The notes: generated by a model from the sequence alone, not told the origin. A stretch of DNA of 64,000 nucleotides from CAVPTL01 sp963794415 (GCA_963794415.1 CAWCDI010000001.1:1736001-1800000), one strand, 5' to 3'; numbered from the stretch's first letter, positions 15,361 to 24,458 are shown. Numbers and translations: made by a program.

Positions 15361-16551
15361 ATGCGGATCGCGATCGTCACGGACTTCTACTACCCCGCCC
15401 TCGGCGGCATCTCGGAGCACGTCGACGGCCAGGCCAGAGCGCTCACGGCGCTCGGCCACGAGGTCACGGTGATCACCGGAAACCACGTCGTCGCGCCGAA
15501 GACCGAGGACGACGAGCTCGAGCCCCCGGAACCCACCTTCGAGCTGCTGCGGATGGGCACCATCGTCCCGCTCTACGTGCCCGGCTGGGGCAACAGCGCC
15601 CAGACCCAGCACGTCGTCGGCCCGTGGCTCGGCCAGCGCCTGGGCCGGCTCTTCCGCGAGCGCGGCTTCGACGTGGTGCACGTGCACTCGCCCTACAACC
15701 CGCCAATGCCGGCCTGGGCGATCGAGCACACCCCCTACGACGCGCTCTCGGTCGCGACGTTCCACAGCGTCTTCCCGCCGACCACCGGCATGGACATCCT
15801 CGCCGCCTGGACGCGGCCGCTGATCGAGCGGCTCGACGGGCGCATCTGCGTCTCCGAGGCGTGCATCGGCTCGCTCACGCCCTACTACCCCTTCGCCTAC
15901 CACGTGATCCCCAACGGCATCGACGCCGAGCTCTTCTCGCCCGACGCCGAGCCCGTGGCAGAGCTCATGGGCCCCGATCACCAGAACATCGTCTTCGTCG
16001 GCAGATTCGACCCCAGAAACGGCCTCGACACCATGATCGACGCCTACAAGCTGCTCTACCGTGAGCGCGGCGGAAGCGTACGGCTGGTGATCGTCGGTGA
16101 CGGGCCGCTGCGCGGCAAGTACGAGCGCCAGCTGGGCGACCTGCGAAAGCACGCGCACTTCGCAGGGCGGCTGAACCGGAGCCGGCCGAACCACCTCGTG
16201 AGCGGCGACGTCTTCTGCACGCCGTGCAACCGGGCGTCGTTCGGCATGGTGCTGCTCGAGGCCATGAGCTGCGGCCGCCCGGTGGTCGCCAGCCGCATCT
16301 CGGGCTTCCAGCTGGTGATGCGCGACGACGTGCACGGCCTGATGATCGACCCGGCCAACTCGGCAGAGCGATTCGCCTACGCGCTCGGCACGCTGCTCGA
16401 CAACCCCGAGGAGCGCGCGCGCATGGGCGCAGCCGGGCGCCGCGAGGCCGTGGAGCGCTACTCGTGGCCGCGCATCGGGGCACAGCTCGAGACCTACTAC
16501 ACCGACCTAATCGCCGGCCGGCAGCCGACATGGGCAAACGCCAGGCACTAA
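15361..16551 (+). CDS. Glycosyltransferase family 4 (GT-B fold)
   Basis: 396 residues. The N-terminal Rossmann half opens with MRIAIVTDFYYPALGGISEHV and has the acceptor-side FDVVHVHSPYNP. The C-terminal donor-binding half has IVFVGRFDPRNGLDTMIDAY and, in place of the strict E-x7-E motif, RASFGMVLLEAMSCGRPVV. It transfers a sugar from an NDP or GDP donor, probably to a lipid or glycan on the cytoplasmic face. It is the first gene of a three-gene run with the deacetylase-flippase fusion and a lipoprotein, overlapping the fusion by 22 nt. Confidence 0.88.
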   Translation: MRIAIVTDFYYPALGGISEHVDGQARALTALGHEVTVITGNHVVAPKTEDDELEPPEPTFELLRMGTIVPLYVPGWGNSAQTQHVVGPWLGQRLGRLFRERGFDVVHVHSPYNPPMPAWAIEHTPYDALSVATFHSVFPPTTGMDILAAWTRPLIERLDGRICVSEACIGSLTPYYPFAYHVIPNGIDAELFSPDAEPVAELMGPDHQNIVFVGRFDPRNGLDTMIDAYKLLYRERGGSVRLVIVGDGPLRGKYERQLGDLRKHAHFAGRLNRSRPNHLVSGDVFCTPCNRASFGMVLLEAMSCGRPVVASRISGFQLVMRDDVHGLMIDPANSAERFAYALGTLLDNPEERARMGAAGRREAVERYSWPRIGAQLETYYTDLIAGRQPTWANARH

Positions 16552-18404
16552 CCACCTACATCGCCGCGGCGGTGGTCGTCATCGTCATCGCGGCGATCCT
16601 CGGCGAGCAGCTGCGAAAGAGCCACGGCCGCACGCTGGTCGCGGTCATCTTCCTGGCGCTCCTGCTCTACACGTGGGGGACCTTCACGCCCAACTCGCGC
16701 GTGTTCGGCAAGGTGATCGGCCGCGGGTACACCACCAACCCGGTCGTCTCGATCACCTTCGACGACGGCCCCACCGCGGAGTTCACGCCAGGCGTGCTGG
16801 ATGCCCTCCGCGAGGCCGGCGTGAAAGCGACCTTCTTCTGCCTGGGCAAGAACCTCCACGCGCATCCCGAGTTAGCCCAGCGCATCGTGGCCGAGGGCCA
16901 CGAGCTGGCGAGCCACGGCTACGACCACTCCATCATGACCTTCGCCCGGCCGAAGGAGATCGCCCGGCAGCTGCGCACCACCGAGGCCGAGATGCAGGCC
17001 GCGGTGGGCGACAAGGGCACGCACCTCTTCCGCACGCCGCACGGGTTCCGCAGCCCGTTCGTGGTGCGCGTCGCCCGCGAGCTGGGCTACCGCGTGGTCG
17101 GGTGGACGGGCAGCGTGTTCGACACCGCCAAGCCCGGGACCGAGGTGATCGTCGAGCGCTGCGCCAAGCACCTCGAGCCCGGCACCATCCTCCTGCTGCA
17201 CGACGGCGACGGCAGCGGCGCGGGCGACGACCGCTCCCAGACGGTGGCTGCGCTGCCCGGGATCTTCGCCGCCGCGAAGGAGCGAGGGCTGCACTTCGTC
17301 ACGGTCACCGAGCTCTCGAACGAGCTGCGCCCGCACCGGCGCATGCTGCTGAAGACCCTCGCCGTCGCCATCGCGCTGATCGCCGTGGTGGCCATCGTGT
17401 CGCAGAAGTTCAGCTTCGGCGTGGTGGCCGACGTCTTCACCGAGGCCAAGTTCGGGTTCGTCGCGCTCGCGCTGCTGGCCAACCTCGGCTCGGTCGGCGC
17501 CAAGGCGCTCACCTGGCAGGCGGCGCTCCTTGCGGTGGACAAGGGCGAGGAGGGCGAGGAGCCGGTGAACGCCCGCCTCAGCGAGATCGTGCCGGCCATC
17601 TTCATCGGCTTTCTCATGAACACCATCCTCATCGCCCGGCTGGGTGAGGTGGCGCGCGTCTCGGTGCTGCGGCGAAAGATCCACGCGCGTGGCGGACACC
17701 TGCCGCTCTCCACCGCCGTCGGCACGCTGGTGACCGAGCAGATCCTCTCGGGCATGACGCTCATCGCGGTGCTCATCGGCGTGGTGATCTGGGTGCCCGT
17801 CCCGCGCCAGGCGATCAACCTGCTGGCGGTGCTCACCGCCGTGGTGCTCTCCATCGCCATCGCGGCAGCCATCATCGAGATCTGGGCGCGGTTCAAGCGC
17901 CGCCGGCAGCCGGAGGACGACAGCGCCTACGTCGAGCACTGGTGGCACCTGCTGGGGATCAGCTTCACGGCCACCATCGTCTCGATGCGCCAGGGGCAGG
18001 CCATCTTCCGCCAGCCGAAGCTCCTCGTCTGGGGCGTGCTTGCATCCACGCTCTCGTGGCTCGCCCAGCTCCTGGGCATCTTCTGGACGCTCAAGGCGTA
18101 CTCCCTGCCGGTGGGGGTTGGGGCCGCGGGCGTGGTGTTCCTGGCCTCGAACCTGGTGCAGCTCTTCCCCATCACCCCGGGCAACCTGGGGGTGTTCCAG
18201 GCCGCGACCGCGACGCTCCTGACACGTCTCTACCCGGTGCCTGCCCGCGCCGCGGTAACGTTTTCCATCGGGCTCCAGCTGATCGAGGCGTTGCTCGGGG
18301 TCGGAGTGGGATTCGTGTTCCTGTCGCTGGAAGGACTGTCCGTGGGAGCCCTCAGAACCGAGGCAGAAGAAGAAGGAGAAGCGGTATCCGCCGCCGTGCC
18401 CTAG
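16530..18404 (+). CDS. Polysaccharide deacetylase fused to a flippase-like membrane domain
   Basis: 624 residues in one uninterrupted frame. Residues 1-50 hold two membrane helices. About 65-265 is a NodB-type deacetylase with TFDDGPTAEFTPGVL (catalytic Asp pair), SHGYDHSIM (metal His), RTPHGFRSP and the late LLLHDGDGSG. From about 270 to 610 there are about eight membrane helices of the lysylphosphatidylglycerol synthase-TM / UPF0104 flippase-like type, including FIGFLMNTILIARLGEVAR and FPITPGNLGVFQAATATLL. ATG 16530 overlaps GT4. An internal ATG at 17343 (MLLKTLAVAI) could make the second half a separate gene, but it has no ribosome site. Suggested role: export and deacetylation of an N-acetylated lipid-linked sugar. 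Confidence 0.82.
   Translation: MGKRQALTTYIAAAVVVIVIAAILGEQLRKSHGRTLVAVIFLALLLYTWGTFTPNSRVFGKVIGRGYTTNPVVSITFDDGPTAEFTPGVLDALREAGVKATFFCLGKNLHAHPELAQRIVAEGHELASHGYDHSIMTFARPKEIARQLRTTEAEMQAAVGDKGTHLFRTPHGFRSPFVVRVARELGYRVVGWTGSVFDTAKPGTEVIVERCAKHLEPGTILLLHDGDGSGAGDDRSQTVAALPGIFAAAKERGLHFVTVTELSNELRPHRRMLLKTLAVAIALIAVVAIVSQKFSFGVVADVFTEAKFGFVALALLANLGSVGAKALTWQAALLAVDKGEEGEEPVNARLSEIVPAIFIGFLMNTILIARLGEVARVSVLRRKIHARGGHLPLSTAVGTLVTEQILSGMTLIAVLIGVVIWVPVPRQAINLLAVLTAVVLSIAIAAAIIEIWARFKRRRQPEDDSAYVEHWWHLLGISFTATIVSMRQGQAIFRQPKLLVWGVLASTLSWLAQLLGIFWTLKAYSLPVGVGAAGVVFLASNLVQLFPITPGNLGVFQAATATLLTRLYPVPARAAVTFSIGLQLIEALLGVGVGFVFLSLEGLSVGALRTEAEEEGEAVSAAVP
18373..18388 (+). promoter_or_regulatory. 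Strong ribosome binding site placed for an ATC start
   Basis: AAGGAG (18373-18378) is followed by 7 nt and ATC (18386-18388). Translation from this ATC gives a textbook lipoprotein signal peptide, and no ATG, GTG or TTG exists in this frame near the ribosome site. Confidence 0.5.
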
Positions 18405-18937
18405 CCGCGCTAGCGACGGCGCTCGTGCTCCTCACCGCGGCCTGCTCCGGAGGCTCGGGCGGCAGCTCGTCGGCTGCACCCACCACTGCCACGAGCACGG
18501 GGCCGGTGACGGCCACTTACGTCGTGGCCAGGGCCGGAACGGCGCTGACGGTCGGCGACATCCGCGTGAAGGTCATCTCCGTCACCTGGCCGAAAGGCGT
18601 CACGGTCGAGCCGGCCATCCCCGGCCTCACCCACAACGCCGTGGCGAAGCTCGCGGTCACCAACCTGGGCACGACCGCCGGGAAGATCGGGCTCACGCAG
18701 TTCTGGCTGCTGGACGCGGCCAAGCGGGAGTACCTCGCGGCGCGGCGCAACAACGTCTCGAACCCGCTGATCACCAGCTCGGGCGGCCGCACCGTGGGAG
18801 CAGGCAAGACGACGACCGGCACCCTGGTCTTCCCCACGCCGATCAAGTTCACGAGCGGCTACGTGATGGCCTACCAGTTCAAGGACGCAAAGGCGATCGC
18901 GAAGGCCACCGAGATCGGCCTGGCGGGCTTCAAGTAA
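18386..18937 (+). CDS. Lipoprotein with DUF4352-like immunoglobulin domain, probable ATC start
   Basis: 183 residues. The N-terminus reads (M)RRRALAALATALVLLTAAC, a basic n-region, hydrophobic stretch and lipobox Cys at residue 22, followed by a Gly/Ser/Ala/Thr linker. The remaining 140 residues look like a beta-sandwich of the DUF4352 / telomeric-repeat-binding-factor-2-like type (LTVGDIRVKVISVTW, AVAKLAVTNLGTT, KTTTGTLVFPTP). The only start that fits the signal peptide and the AAGGAG site is ATC 18386. It overlaps the fusion gene by 19 nt and converges on lysA with an 8-nt overlap. Probably outer-face membrane anchored; function unknown. Confidence 0.72.
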   Translation: MRRRALAALATALVLLTAACSGGSGGSSSAAPTTATSTGPVTATYVVARAGTALTVGDIRVKVISVTWPKGVTVEPAIPGLTHNAVAKLAVTNLGTTAGKIGLTQFWLLDAAKREYLAARRNNVSNPLITSSGGRTVGAGKTTTGTLVFPTPIKFTSGYVMAYQFKDAKAIAKATEIGLAGFK

Positions 18938-20213
18938 CGTCGCGGGCGAGCAGGTCTGCGACGGTCTCTCGCCGCACGATCAGCCTCGCCTCGCCGTTCT
19001 CCACCATGACCGCGGCCGGGCGGGGCAGCGCGTTGTAGTTGGACGCCATGCTCGCCGTGTAGGCCCCGGTTGCCGGGATCACCAGCACGTCGCCGGCGGA
19101 GAGCTCGGGCAGGAGCGCCGACTCGATGAGCACGTCGCCGGTCTCACAGTGCTTGCCGGCGATGGTGTAGGTCACCTCGCCGGGGGCGTCGGCCCGGTCG
19201 GCCACCAGCGCCTGGTACTTCGCCGCGTAGAGCGTCGGCCGCGGGTTGTCCGACATGCCGCCGTCCACCGCGGCGTACACCGTCCCGGTGGCAACCGTCT
19301 TGATCGCGCCCACCGAGTAGAGCGTCACGCCTGCAGGCCCCACGATCGAGCGGCCCGGCTCGAGCAGGAGCTCCGGCAGCGGCAGGCCGCGCGCGGCGAT
19401 CGCCTCGGCCACGGAGCCCGCGATGTGCTCGACGCCCGTGGCGATGTCGGGCGCCTCGTCGCCGTCGGTGTGGGCGACTGCCAGGCCGCCGCCCAGATCC
19501 AGCACCGAGAGCTCGCCCAGGCCGTTCTCGTCGATGAGGCTCGCGAGCCAGCCGACGGCCTCGACGTAGGTGCGCAGATCGCGGATCTGCGAGCCGAGGT
19601 GCACGTGCAGGCCCGCCGGCTCGAGGTTGGGCAGCTCTGCCGCCCGGTCGAGCGCATCCAGGGCATCGGCCGGCGCGAACCCGAACTTCGAGTCGCTGTG
19701 GCCCGTCACGATCTTCTTGTGCGTATCGGCCTCGATCCCGGGCGTGACGCGCACCAGCACCCGCTGCACCACGCCGGCCTCGCCCGCGATGCGATCGAGC
19801 TGATCGAGCTCGCCGGGATGATCCACCACCACCAGCCCGCAGCCCGCCGCGACGGCCGCGCGCAGGTCGGCGTCGGACTTGTTGTTGCCGTGCAGCACCA
19901 CCTGAGCGGGATCGGCGCCTGCGGCGAGCGCAGCGGCCAGCTCGCCCTCGGACGCGGCGTCGGCGCCCAGCCCCTGGGCCAGCACCTCGCGCAGCACCCC
20001 CACCGTGACGTTCGCCTTGCAGGCAAAGACTGCCCGGGCGCTGCCCGGATACGAGCCGAGCGCCTCCACGTAGGCAGCGGCGCGCGAGCGCAGCGCCACG
20101 GCGTCGTACACGTGCAGCGGCGTGCCGTAGTCGGCGGCGAGCCCGGCCACGTCCACGTCGCCGATCCGCAGCCGCCCGGCCACCACCTCACTCGTCTCGG
20201 GCAGGATGTCCAT
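18930..20213 (-). CDS. lysA: Diaminopimelate decarboxylase
   Basis: 427 residues from ATG 20213. A PLP-dependent fold III decarboxylase that makes L-lysine from meso-DAP. PLP Lys lies in FACKANVTVG (about 61-70), followed by LHGNNKSDADL, HVHLGSQIRDL, the glycine-rich LDLGGGLAV, LEPGRSIVGPAG, GKHCETGDVL with the active Cys, and a C-terminal ASNYNALPRPA. The longer frame upstream is spurious because it crosses the divergent phosphodiesterase start. Gene stands alone on this strand. Confidence 0.95.
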   Translation of the reverse strand: MDILPETSEVVAGRLRIGDVDVAGLAADYGTPLHVYDAVALRSRAAAYVEALGSYPGSARAVFACKANVTVGVLREVLAQGLGADAASEGELAAALAAGADPAQVVLHGNNKSDADLRAAVAAGCGLVVVDHPGELDQLDRIAGEAGVVQRVLVRVTPGIEADTHKKIVTGHSDSKFGFAPADALDALDRAAELPNLEPAGLHVHLGSQIRDLRTYVEAVGWLASLIDENGLGELSVLDLGGGLAVAHTDGDEAPDIATGVEHIAGSVAEAIAARGLPLPELLLEPGRSIVGPAGVTLYSVGAIKTVATGTVYAAVDGGMSDNPRPTLYAAKYQALVADRADAPGEVTYTIAGKHCETGDVLIESALLPELSAGDVLVIPATGAYTASMASNYNALPRPAAVMVENGEARLIVRRETVADLLARDVT

Positions 20214-20227
20214 CGCCAGCGATGCTA
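20214..20227 (-). promoter_or_regulatory. Candidate -10 element of lysA
   Basis: On the minus strand TAGCAT (20227-20222) is followed by 8 nt and the lysA ATG, consistent with a leaderless or one-base-leader transcript. Confidence 0.4.
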
Positions 20228-20239
20228 TCGGCCGCCGGG

Positions 20240-20252
20240 TATTCTCCGCGCC
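20240..20252 (+). promoter_or_regulatory. Candidate leaderless promoter of the phosphodiesterase-flippase operon
   Basis: TATTCT at 20240-20245 is followed by exactly 7 nt and GTG 20253. Only 39 bp separate the divergent start codons of lysA and this gene, so both promoters lie back to back. Confidence 0.5.
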
Positions 20253-21752
20253 GTGTCCAACCGCGTTCTGATCGTCGGCTGGGATGGTGCCGACTGGGAG
20301 ATCCTCGACCCGCTGCTGCAGGCCGGGGCGCTGCCGAACCTGGCCGCGCTCATCGCCCGCGGGCATCGCGGCGTGTCGCGCTCCATCATCCCGTCGCACT
20401 CCTGGGCGGCGTGGCCCACGTTCCTCACAGGCCTCGATCCCGCCGGTCACGGCGTGTTCGACATCCTCGAGCACAAGCCCGGCGCCAGCCGCCGGATGCC
20501 GGTCTCGTCGCACTCCATCCTCGCGCCCACGTGGCCCCAGCGGATGACCGAGGCCGAGAAGACCACGCTGCTCGTCAACGTGCCGCTCACCTACCCCGCG
20601 CCGCCCATCAAGGGCGTGGCGATCGCCGGCGGCGTGATCCCCGCCGGCTCCGTCTACAGCCACCCCGCAAGCGCCGGCCCCGACGTCGGCTGGCCCATCA
20701 ACGGCGGGTCGTGGACGACGTTCCGCGGCCGCCCCGTGGAGCTCGTGGACGACGTCGAGAAGGTCACCCGGGCCCGTGCGGCGGCCATGCGGAAGCTGAT
20801 GGACGACACCGACTGGGACGTCGCCTGCATGGTGTTCGTCTCACCCGACCGCATCCAGCACTGCCTGCTGGAGTACGTCCACCCGGGCCACCCAGATTTC
20901 CCCCGCGCCTCGAAGACCGCCACCGCCGACCGGGTGCGCGGCGTCTACCGGCTGCTGGACGAGGAGCTCGGCACGCTGGTCGCGCGCACCGGCCCCGACG
21001 ACGTGATCATGCTCATGTCCGACCACGGCCACCAGCCCATCACGCGCGCCCTCAACATGAACCGGGTGCTGCAGGAGCTGGGCTACCTGAAGCTGGCCCG
21101 CGGATCCGGGCTCGTGAGCCTGCTGGCATGGGGCCGGCTGCGGTCGATCGCCCGCGTCGTCTACGACAAGCTGCACCTGCACGGCAAGGTCGCGGTGCCC
21201 ACGCCCGCACCGGACTGGGCCCACACCCGCGCCTACACGAGCGTCGTCTCCACGGGCGAGGGCGTGTCGATCGCCCTCCAGGGGCGTGAGCCGGGCGGCA
21301 TCGTGCCCCCCGAGCAGTACGAGCAGGTGCGCGACGAGCTGGCCGAGGCGCTGCTCGCGTTCACCGATCCCGACACCGGGGCGCACCCCATCAAGTCGGT
21401 GCGCCGGCGTGAGGAGGTGCTGAGCGGCGCGTACCTCGACCGCGCGCCCGACCTCCTGCTCGAGGCGGCGCCGCTCTACTCGCTGACCCACGCGCGCGGC
21501 CTGGTCGAGCCCGCCGACTGGCTCTCGGGCGACCACCGGCCCGAGGGCGTCTACGTCGCCACCAGCTCGAGCCTCACCAACGCGCGCGGCGAGGAGATCT
21601 CGCTGCAGGACTTCGCCGGCATGATCATGACGCTCACCGGGGTGGGCGCTGAGCATGCGGGCGACGAGGTCGCCGACTCCGCCACCGTCTACTCCGATGA
21701 CGAGCAGGCCGAGGTGGAGCAGCGGCTGCGCGAGCTCGGATACCTGGAGTGA
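20253..21752 (+). CDS. Alkaline phosphatase superfamily phosphodiesterase / nucleotide pyrophosphatase
   Basis: 499 residues. The type I phosphodiesterase fold shows VLIVGWDGADWEILDPLL (metal Asp), SIIPSHSWAAWPTFLTGLDP with the nucleophile, FVSPDRIQHCLLEY, LMSDHGHQPITR (metal Asp and His) and a late LSGDHRPEGVYV (metal His). There is no signal peptide, so it seems cytosolic. Members of this group near glycan genes are often annotated as sugar-nucleotide or lipid-linked phosphodiesterases. Start GTG 20253 follows a -10-like hexamer by 7 nt. Translation is coupled to the flippase gene by a GTGA overlap. Confidence 0.85.
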   Translation: MSNRVLIVGWDGADWEILDPLLQAGALPNLAALIARGHRGVSRSIIPSHSWAAWPTFLTGLDPAGHGVFDILEHKPGASRRMPVSSHSILAPTWPQRMTEAEKTTLLVNVPLTYPAPPIKGVAIAGGVIPAGSVYSHPASAGPDVGWPINGGSWTTFRGRPVELVDDVEKVTRARAAAMRKLMDDTDWDVACMVFVSPDRIQHCLLEYVHPGHPDFPRASKTATADRVRGVYRLLDEELGTLVARTGPDDVIMLMSDHGHQPITRALNMNRVLQELGYLKLARGSGLVSLLAWGRLRSIARVVYDKLHLHGKVAVPTPAPDWAHTRAYTSVVSTGEGVSIALQGREPGGIVPPEQYEQVRDELAEALLAFTDPDTGAHPIKSVRRREEVLSGAYLDRAPDLLLEAAPLYSLTHARGLVEPADWLSGDHRPEGVYVATSSSLTNARGEEISLQDFAGMIMTLTGVGAEHAGDEVADSATVYSDDEQAEVEQRLRELGYLE

Positions 21753-23236
21753 CCGAGCCCCGTCCCGGGGGCGACCATCGCACGATCCTGACGGGAACGG
21801 CGGCCAACGTGATCGGGCTGCTCGCCGGCGTGCTGGCAGCCTTCGGGGTGCAGGCGCTGCTGGGCCGCGGGCTGCCGTCGGGCGGCCTCGGCGTGGTGAC
21901 GCTCGCGGTGCAGGTCGCCTTCGTGGCATCGGCCGGCGGGCGCTTCGGCATGGACATGACGGCCATCCGGCGGGTCGCGATCGATGCCGGCGACGACGAC
22001 CGTGCCCGCCTCCGCAGCCTGGTTGATCGCTCGACGCTGATCGCGGTGGCCGCCTCGGCGCTCCTCGCGGTCGTCGTCGCCGCGGCGGCCCTCGCAAGCG
22101 ACCAGTACCACACGGTTGCGGTGGCGGCGACGTCGATCCCGTTCATCGCCGCCGCCAACGTGTACCTCGGCGCGAGCCGCGGCCTGCGGCTGATGAAGCC
22201 GACGCTCTGGCTCTTCTGGATCGGCCAGCCGGTGCTCTGGATCGCCTCGGCCGGAGCCGGCATCGCGCTGGGCGGCGGGGTGAACACCGCGGCGCTCGGC
22301 TACACCTTCTCGTGGGTGGTCGTGGCGGTGGGCGCCCGGATCTGGTGGAGGCGGCTCTCGGCCGGGATGGGCGACCAGCGCGCGACCCGCGAGCAGGTGC
22401 GCGAGGCCATCCGCTACGGGATGCCCCGTGCGCCGTCTGCGCTCTTCGCCCAGGCGCTCTTCTGGGCCGACCTCTTCGTGCTGGGCCACTACATCCGCGG
22501 CCAGCAGCTCTCGGCCTACGCCGCCGCGGGGCGCGTGTCGCAGGTGCTCCTGCTCTTCGTCACCTCGATCAGCCTGATCTTCTCGCCGTTTGCCGCCGAG
22601 CTGCACGCAAAGGGCGAGACCCACCGGCTGGACCACCTCTTCAAGGACGCCACCCGCTGGGCCGTGGCCGCGACGCTCCCCATCCTCATCATCCTGTTCG
22701 TGGCCGCAGACGACGTGCTGCGCGTGTTCGGCTCGGGCCTCCAGGTGGGCTCCACCCCGCTTCGCATCATGCTCGCCGGGCAGGCGGTGAACGTGGCCAC
22801 GGGGGCCGTCGCCGCCGTGCTGGTGCTGGTGGGCCGCACAGGCCTCGACCTGATCGACAACCTGCTTGCAAACGTCGTCCTGGTGGGGGTCGCGCTGCTC
22901 CTGGTGGGCCGGTACGGGCCCACGGGCACGGCCATCGCCTCGGCGCTCGCGATCGCCGGTGTCAACCTGGTGCGCGTCGCGCAGGTCTCACACCACGTGA
23001 GCATCCAGCCGTTTCACCGCTCCCAGCTGCGCCTCATCTTCCCGGCCGGGGCCTGCCTCGGCGTGGCGCTGCTCGTGCACTGGCTGTGCGGCGACCTGAA
23101 GTGGTGGGTGTCGCTCCTGGCCACCGGCGGCGCCGGCATGATCGCCTACGCGCTTCTCATCGTGCCGGCCCTGCCCGCCAACGAGCGCTCAATAATCCGG
23201 CAGCGACTGCGCACCGCCGGCCGCGCCGCCCCGTAG
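21749..23236 (+). CDS. Polysaccharide biosynthesis / oligosaccharide flippase (MOP superfamily)
   Basis: 495 residues with about 12 to 14 hydrophobic helices arranged as two bundles. The N-terminus (ILTGTAANVIGLLAGVLAAFGVQALLG) and the FGMDMTAIRR and GMPRAPSALFAQALFWADLFVLG segments are typical of Wzx/MurJ-like exporters. It probably flips a lipid-linked oligosaccharide to the outer face. The start GTG 21749 overlaps the phosphodiesterase stop by 4 nt. It ends 43 bp before sqd1. Confidence 0.85.
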   Translation: MTEPRPGGDHRTILTGTAANVIGLLAGVLAAFGVQALLGRGLPSGGLGVVTLAVQVAFVASAGGRFGMDMTAIRRVAIDAGDDDRARLRSLVDRSTLIAVAASALLAVVVAAAALASDQYHTVAVAATSIPFIAAANVYLGASRGLRLMKPTLWLFWIGQPVLWIASAGAGIALGGGVNTAALGYTFSWVVVAVGARIWWRRLSAGMGDQRATREQVREAIRYGMPRAPSALFAQALFWADLFVLGHYIRGQQLSAYAAAGRVSQVLLLFVTSISLIFSPFAAELHAKGETHRLDHLFKDATRWAVAATLPILIILFVAADDVLRVFGSGLQVGSTPLRIMLAGQAVNVATGAVAAVLVLVGRTGLDLIDNLLANVVLVGVALLLVGRYGPTGTAIASALAIAGVNLVRVAQVSHHVSIQPFHRSQLRLIFPAGACLGVALLVHWLCGDLKWWVSLLATGGAGMIAYALLIVPALPANERSIIRQRLRTAGRAAP

Positions 23237-23279
23237 TATCTGCCACTACTCCGATTTCCCGATCCTGGTTGGTTTGCAC

Positions 23280-24455
23280 ATGCGCGTACTCATCCTCGGT
23301 GGCGACGGCTATCTCGGCTGGCCCACCGCCATGCGATTCTCCGGCAAGGGCCACGAGGTCGCAGTCGTCGACAACTTCAACCGCCGACGGTGGGTCGAGG
23401 GCCAGGGCGGCGACTCCCTCACCCCCATCGTGTCGCTCACCGAGCGGGTGAACGCGTGGCACGAGGTCTCGGGCAGGACCATCGAGGTGCACGTCGGCGA
23501 CATCGCCGAGGGCACGTTCGTCTCCGACGTGGTGCGCGACTTCGCCCCCGACACGATCATCCACTACGGCGAGCAGCCGTCGGCGCCATGGTCGATGCAG
23601 TCCATCGACAACGCCGTCGAGACGCAGCAGGGCAACGTGATCGGCTCGCTCAAGCTGCTCTGGGCGATGCGCGAGTACACCCCCGACGCGCACCTCATCA
23701 AGCTGGGCACCATGGGTGAGTACGGCACGCCCAACATCGACATCGAAGAGGGCTTCATCGAGATCGAGCACAACGGCCGCCGCGACGTGCTGCCGTTCCC
23801 GAAGGTGCCGGGCTCGCTCTACCACCTCTCGAAGGTGCACGACTCGCACAACCTGCACTTCGCCTGCCGGGTCTGGGGCCTTCGCGCCACCGACCTCAAC
23901 CAGGGCGTGGTGTACGGCATCGAGACGCCCGAGACGAAGCTCGACGATCGCCTGGCGACCCGGTTCGACTACGACGAGTCGTTCGGCACGGCGCTCAACC
24001 GCTTCTGCGTGCAGGCCGTCATCGGCCACCCGCTGACGGTGTACGGCAAGGGCGGCCAGACCCGCGGCACCCTGAACATCATCGACACCTTGCAGTGCGT
24101 CGAGCTGACCGCCGCCAACCCGGCAAACGCCGGCGAGATGCGCGTGTTCAACCAGTTCACCGAGGTGTTCAGCGTGGCCCAGCTGGCCGAGAAGGTGCGC
24201 CACGCAGGCGGCGAGCTCGGCATCGACGTGACGGTGAACAACCTCACCAACCCGCGCTTCGAGGCCGAGGAGCACTACTACAACCCGGTGCACACGGCCC
24301 TGCCCTCGCTCGGCCTGAAGCCCACGCTCCTCAGCGAGAACCTGATCGAGTCCACCCTCGGCGTGATCGAGCGCCACAAGGGCCGCGTCATCGCCTCGGT
24401 GATCGATCCCAGCACGCAGTGGCGGGCACCGCTCGCGGGACAGCCCGCGCGCTAG
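23280..24455 (+). CDS. sqd1: UDP-sulfoquinovose synthase (SQD1/SqdB type)
   Basis: 391 residues, extended SDR. It converts UDP-glucose and sulfite to UDP-sulfoquinovose. Diagnostic stretches are ILGGDGYLGWPTAMRFSGKG (NAD site, 6-25), DNFNRRRWVEGQGG, HYGEQPSAPWSMQS, the catalytic Thr in KLGTMGEYGTPNIDIEEGF and the Tyr/Lys pair in GSLYHLSKVHDSHN, then LNQGVVYGIET. These match SQD1 and not ordinary UDP-glucose 4-epimerases. ATG 23280 is used; TTG 23274 is an alternative. A TAGTAT hexamer near 23234 suggests a leader of about 35 nt. The following GT2 starts 3 nt after its stop. Confidence 0.93.
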   Translation: MRVLILGGDGYLGWPTAMRFSGKGHEVAVVDNFNRRRWVEGQGGDSLTPIVSLTERVNAWHEVSGRTIEVHVGDIAEGTFVSDVVRDFAPDTIIHYGEQPSAPWSMQSIDNAVETQQGNVIGSLKLLWAMREYTPDAHLIKLGTMGEYGTPNIDIEEGFIEIEHNGRRDVLPFPKVPGSLYHLSKVHDSHNLHFACRVWGLRATDLNQGVVYGIETPETKLDDRLATRFDYDESFGTALNRFCVQAVIGHPLTVYGKGGQTRGTLNIIDTLQCVELTAANPANAGEMRVFNQFTEVFSVAQLAEKVRHAGGELGIDVTVNNLTNPRFEAEEHYYNPVHTALPSLGLKPTLLSENLIESTLGVIERHKGRVIASVIDPSTQWRAPLAGQPAR

Positions 24456-24458
24456 CGC

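Noticed and set aside
17343..18404. Separate gene for the flippase-like half of the deacetylase fusion
   Set aside because: ATG 17343 has no ribosome site or -10 hexamer and the frame is continuous; kept as a fusion, with the alternative stated.
19149..20252. N-terminal extension of the phosphodiesterase gene by 368 codons
   Set aside because: The extension is antisense to lysA; the conserved domain starts right after GTG 20253.
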